From NCBI GenBank assembly GCA_017551405.1, contig JAFZLP010000035.1, positions 1 through 12,377 of the forward strand: 12,377 nucleotides of DNA. The letters are read 5' to 3'. The DNA is from Bacteroidales bacterium. Lineage in GTDB: Bacteria > Bacteroidota > Bacteroidia > Bacteroidales > UBA932. The notes beneath the pieces are model-generated. The model saw nothing but the letters and a program-made list of their open reading frames with translations, made no database searches and was not told the DNA's origin. How positions within the stretch are numbered: position 1 is the stretch's first letter; the number at the start of each line of letters is the position of its first letter. Below are positions 8,093-12,377 of the stretch, piece by piece. The position numbers and the translations under genes are program-made.

Positions 8093-8111
8093 TTAACGGA
8101 CAAGCAAGAAC

Positions 8112-12365
<4,254 letters not shown>

Positions 12366-12377
12366 CCGCTACACTCT

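Overview
This window is a core, slowly evolving chromosomal region that carries the translation–transcription supercluster of a Bacteroidota (most likely Bacteroidales) bacterium: tuf (3' part) – tRNA-Trp – secE – nusG – rplK – rplA – rplJ – rplL – rpoB – rpoC. Everything is on the + strand. The lineage call rests on gene order (tuf, tRNA-Trp and secE-nusG directly upstream of the L11/L1/L10/L12-rpoBC cluster), on RpoB and RpoC lengths and sequence, and on the A/T-rich, mostly Shine-Dalgarno-poor leaders. The coding DNA is GC-rich and strongly codon-biased, so the organism is one of the higher-GC members of the group. I cannot name a genus from the sequence alone.

Layout: 1-1056 encodes the last 351 residues of EF-Tu; the P-loop end lies outside the window. 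A terminator-like hairpin (1077-1110) abuts the tRNA-Trp gene (1111-1184, anticodon CCA, CCA end encoded). After a 79-base spacer come short single-span SecE, NusG, L11 and L1, separated by only 6-12 bases, then L10 after 11 bases. A G-free, A/T-rich 36-base leader precedes L7/L12. The 103-base rplL-rpoB gap holds a small GC-rich hairpin and a perfect 12-bp hairpin followed by six T residues, a strong candidate attenuator separating ribosomal-protein from RNA polymerase expression. rpoB (1279 aa) and rpoC (1417 aa) are intact, 19 bases apart, and rpoC ends 12 bases before the window edge.

How it works together: EF-Tu and tRNA-Trp serve elongation. SecE is part of the SecYEG translocon. NusG links RNA polymerase to the ribosome or termination factors. 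L11, L1, L10 and L7/L12 build the L1 stalk, the GTPase-associated centre and the factor-recruiting stalk of the 50S subunit. RpoB and RpoC form the catalytic core of RNA polymerase. All key catalytic and metal-binding residues that I checked are present.

I see no mobile element, CRISPR array, defence or biosynthetic system, and no frameshift or broken gene. No stretch over 300 bases lacks a gene. The points worth a second look are regulatory: the two terminator-like hairpins, an alternative base-pairing option next to the rpoB attenuator, the absence of room for the classical L1 and L10 autoregulatory leaders, and the unusual rplL leader. None of these amounts to a convincing new system.
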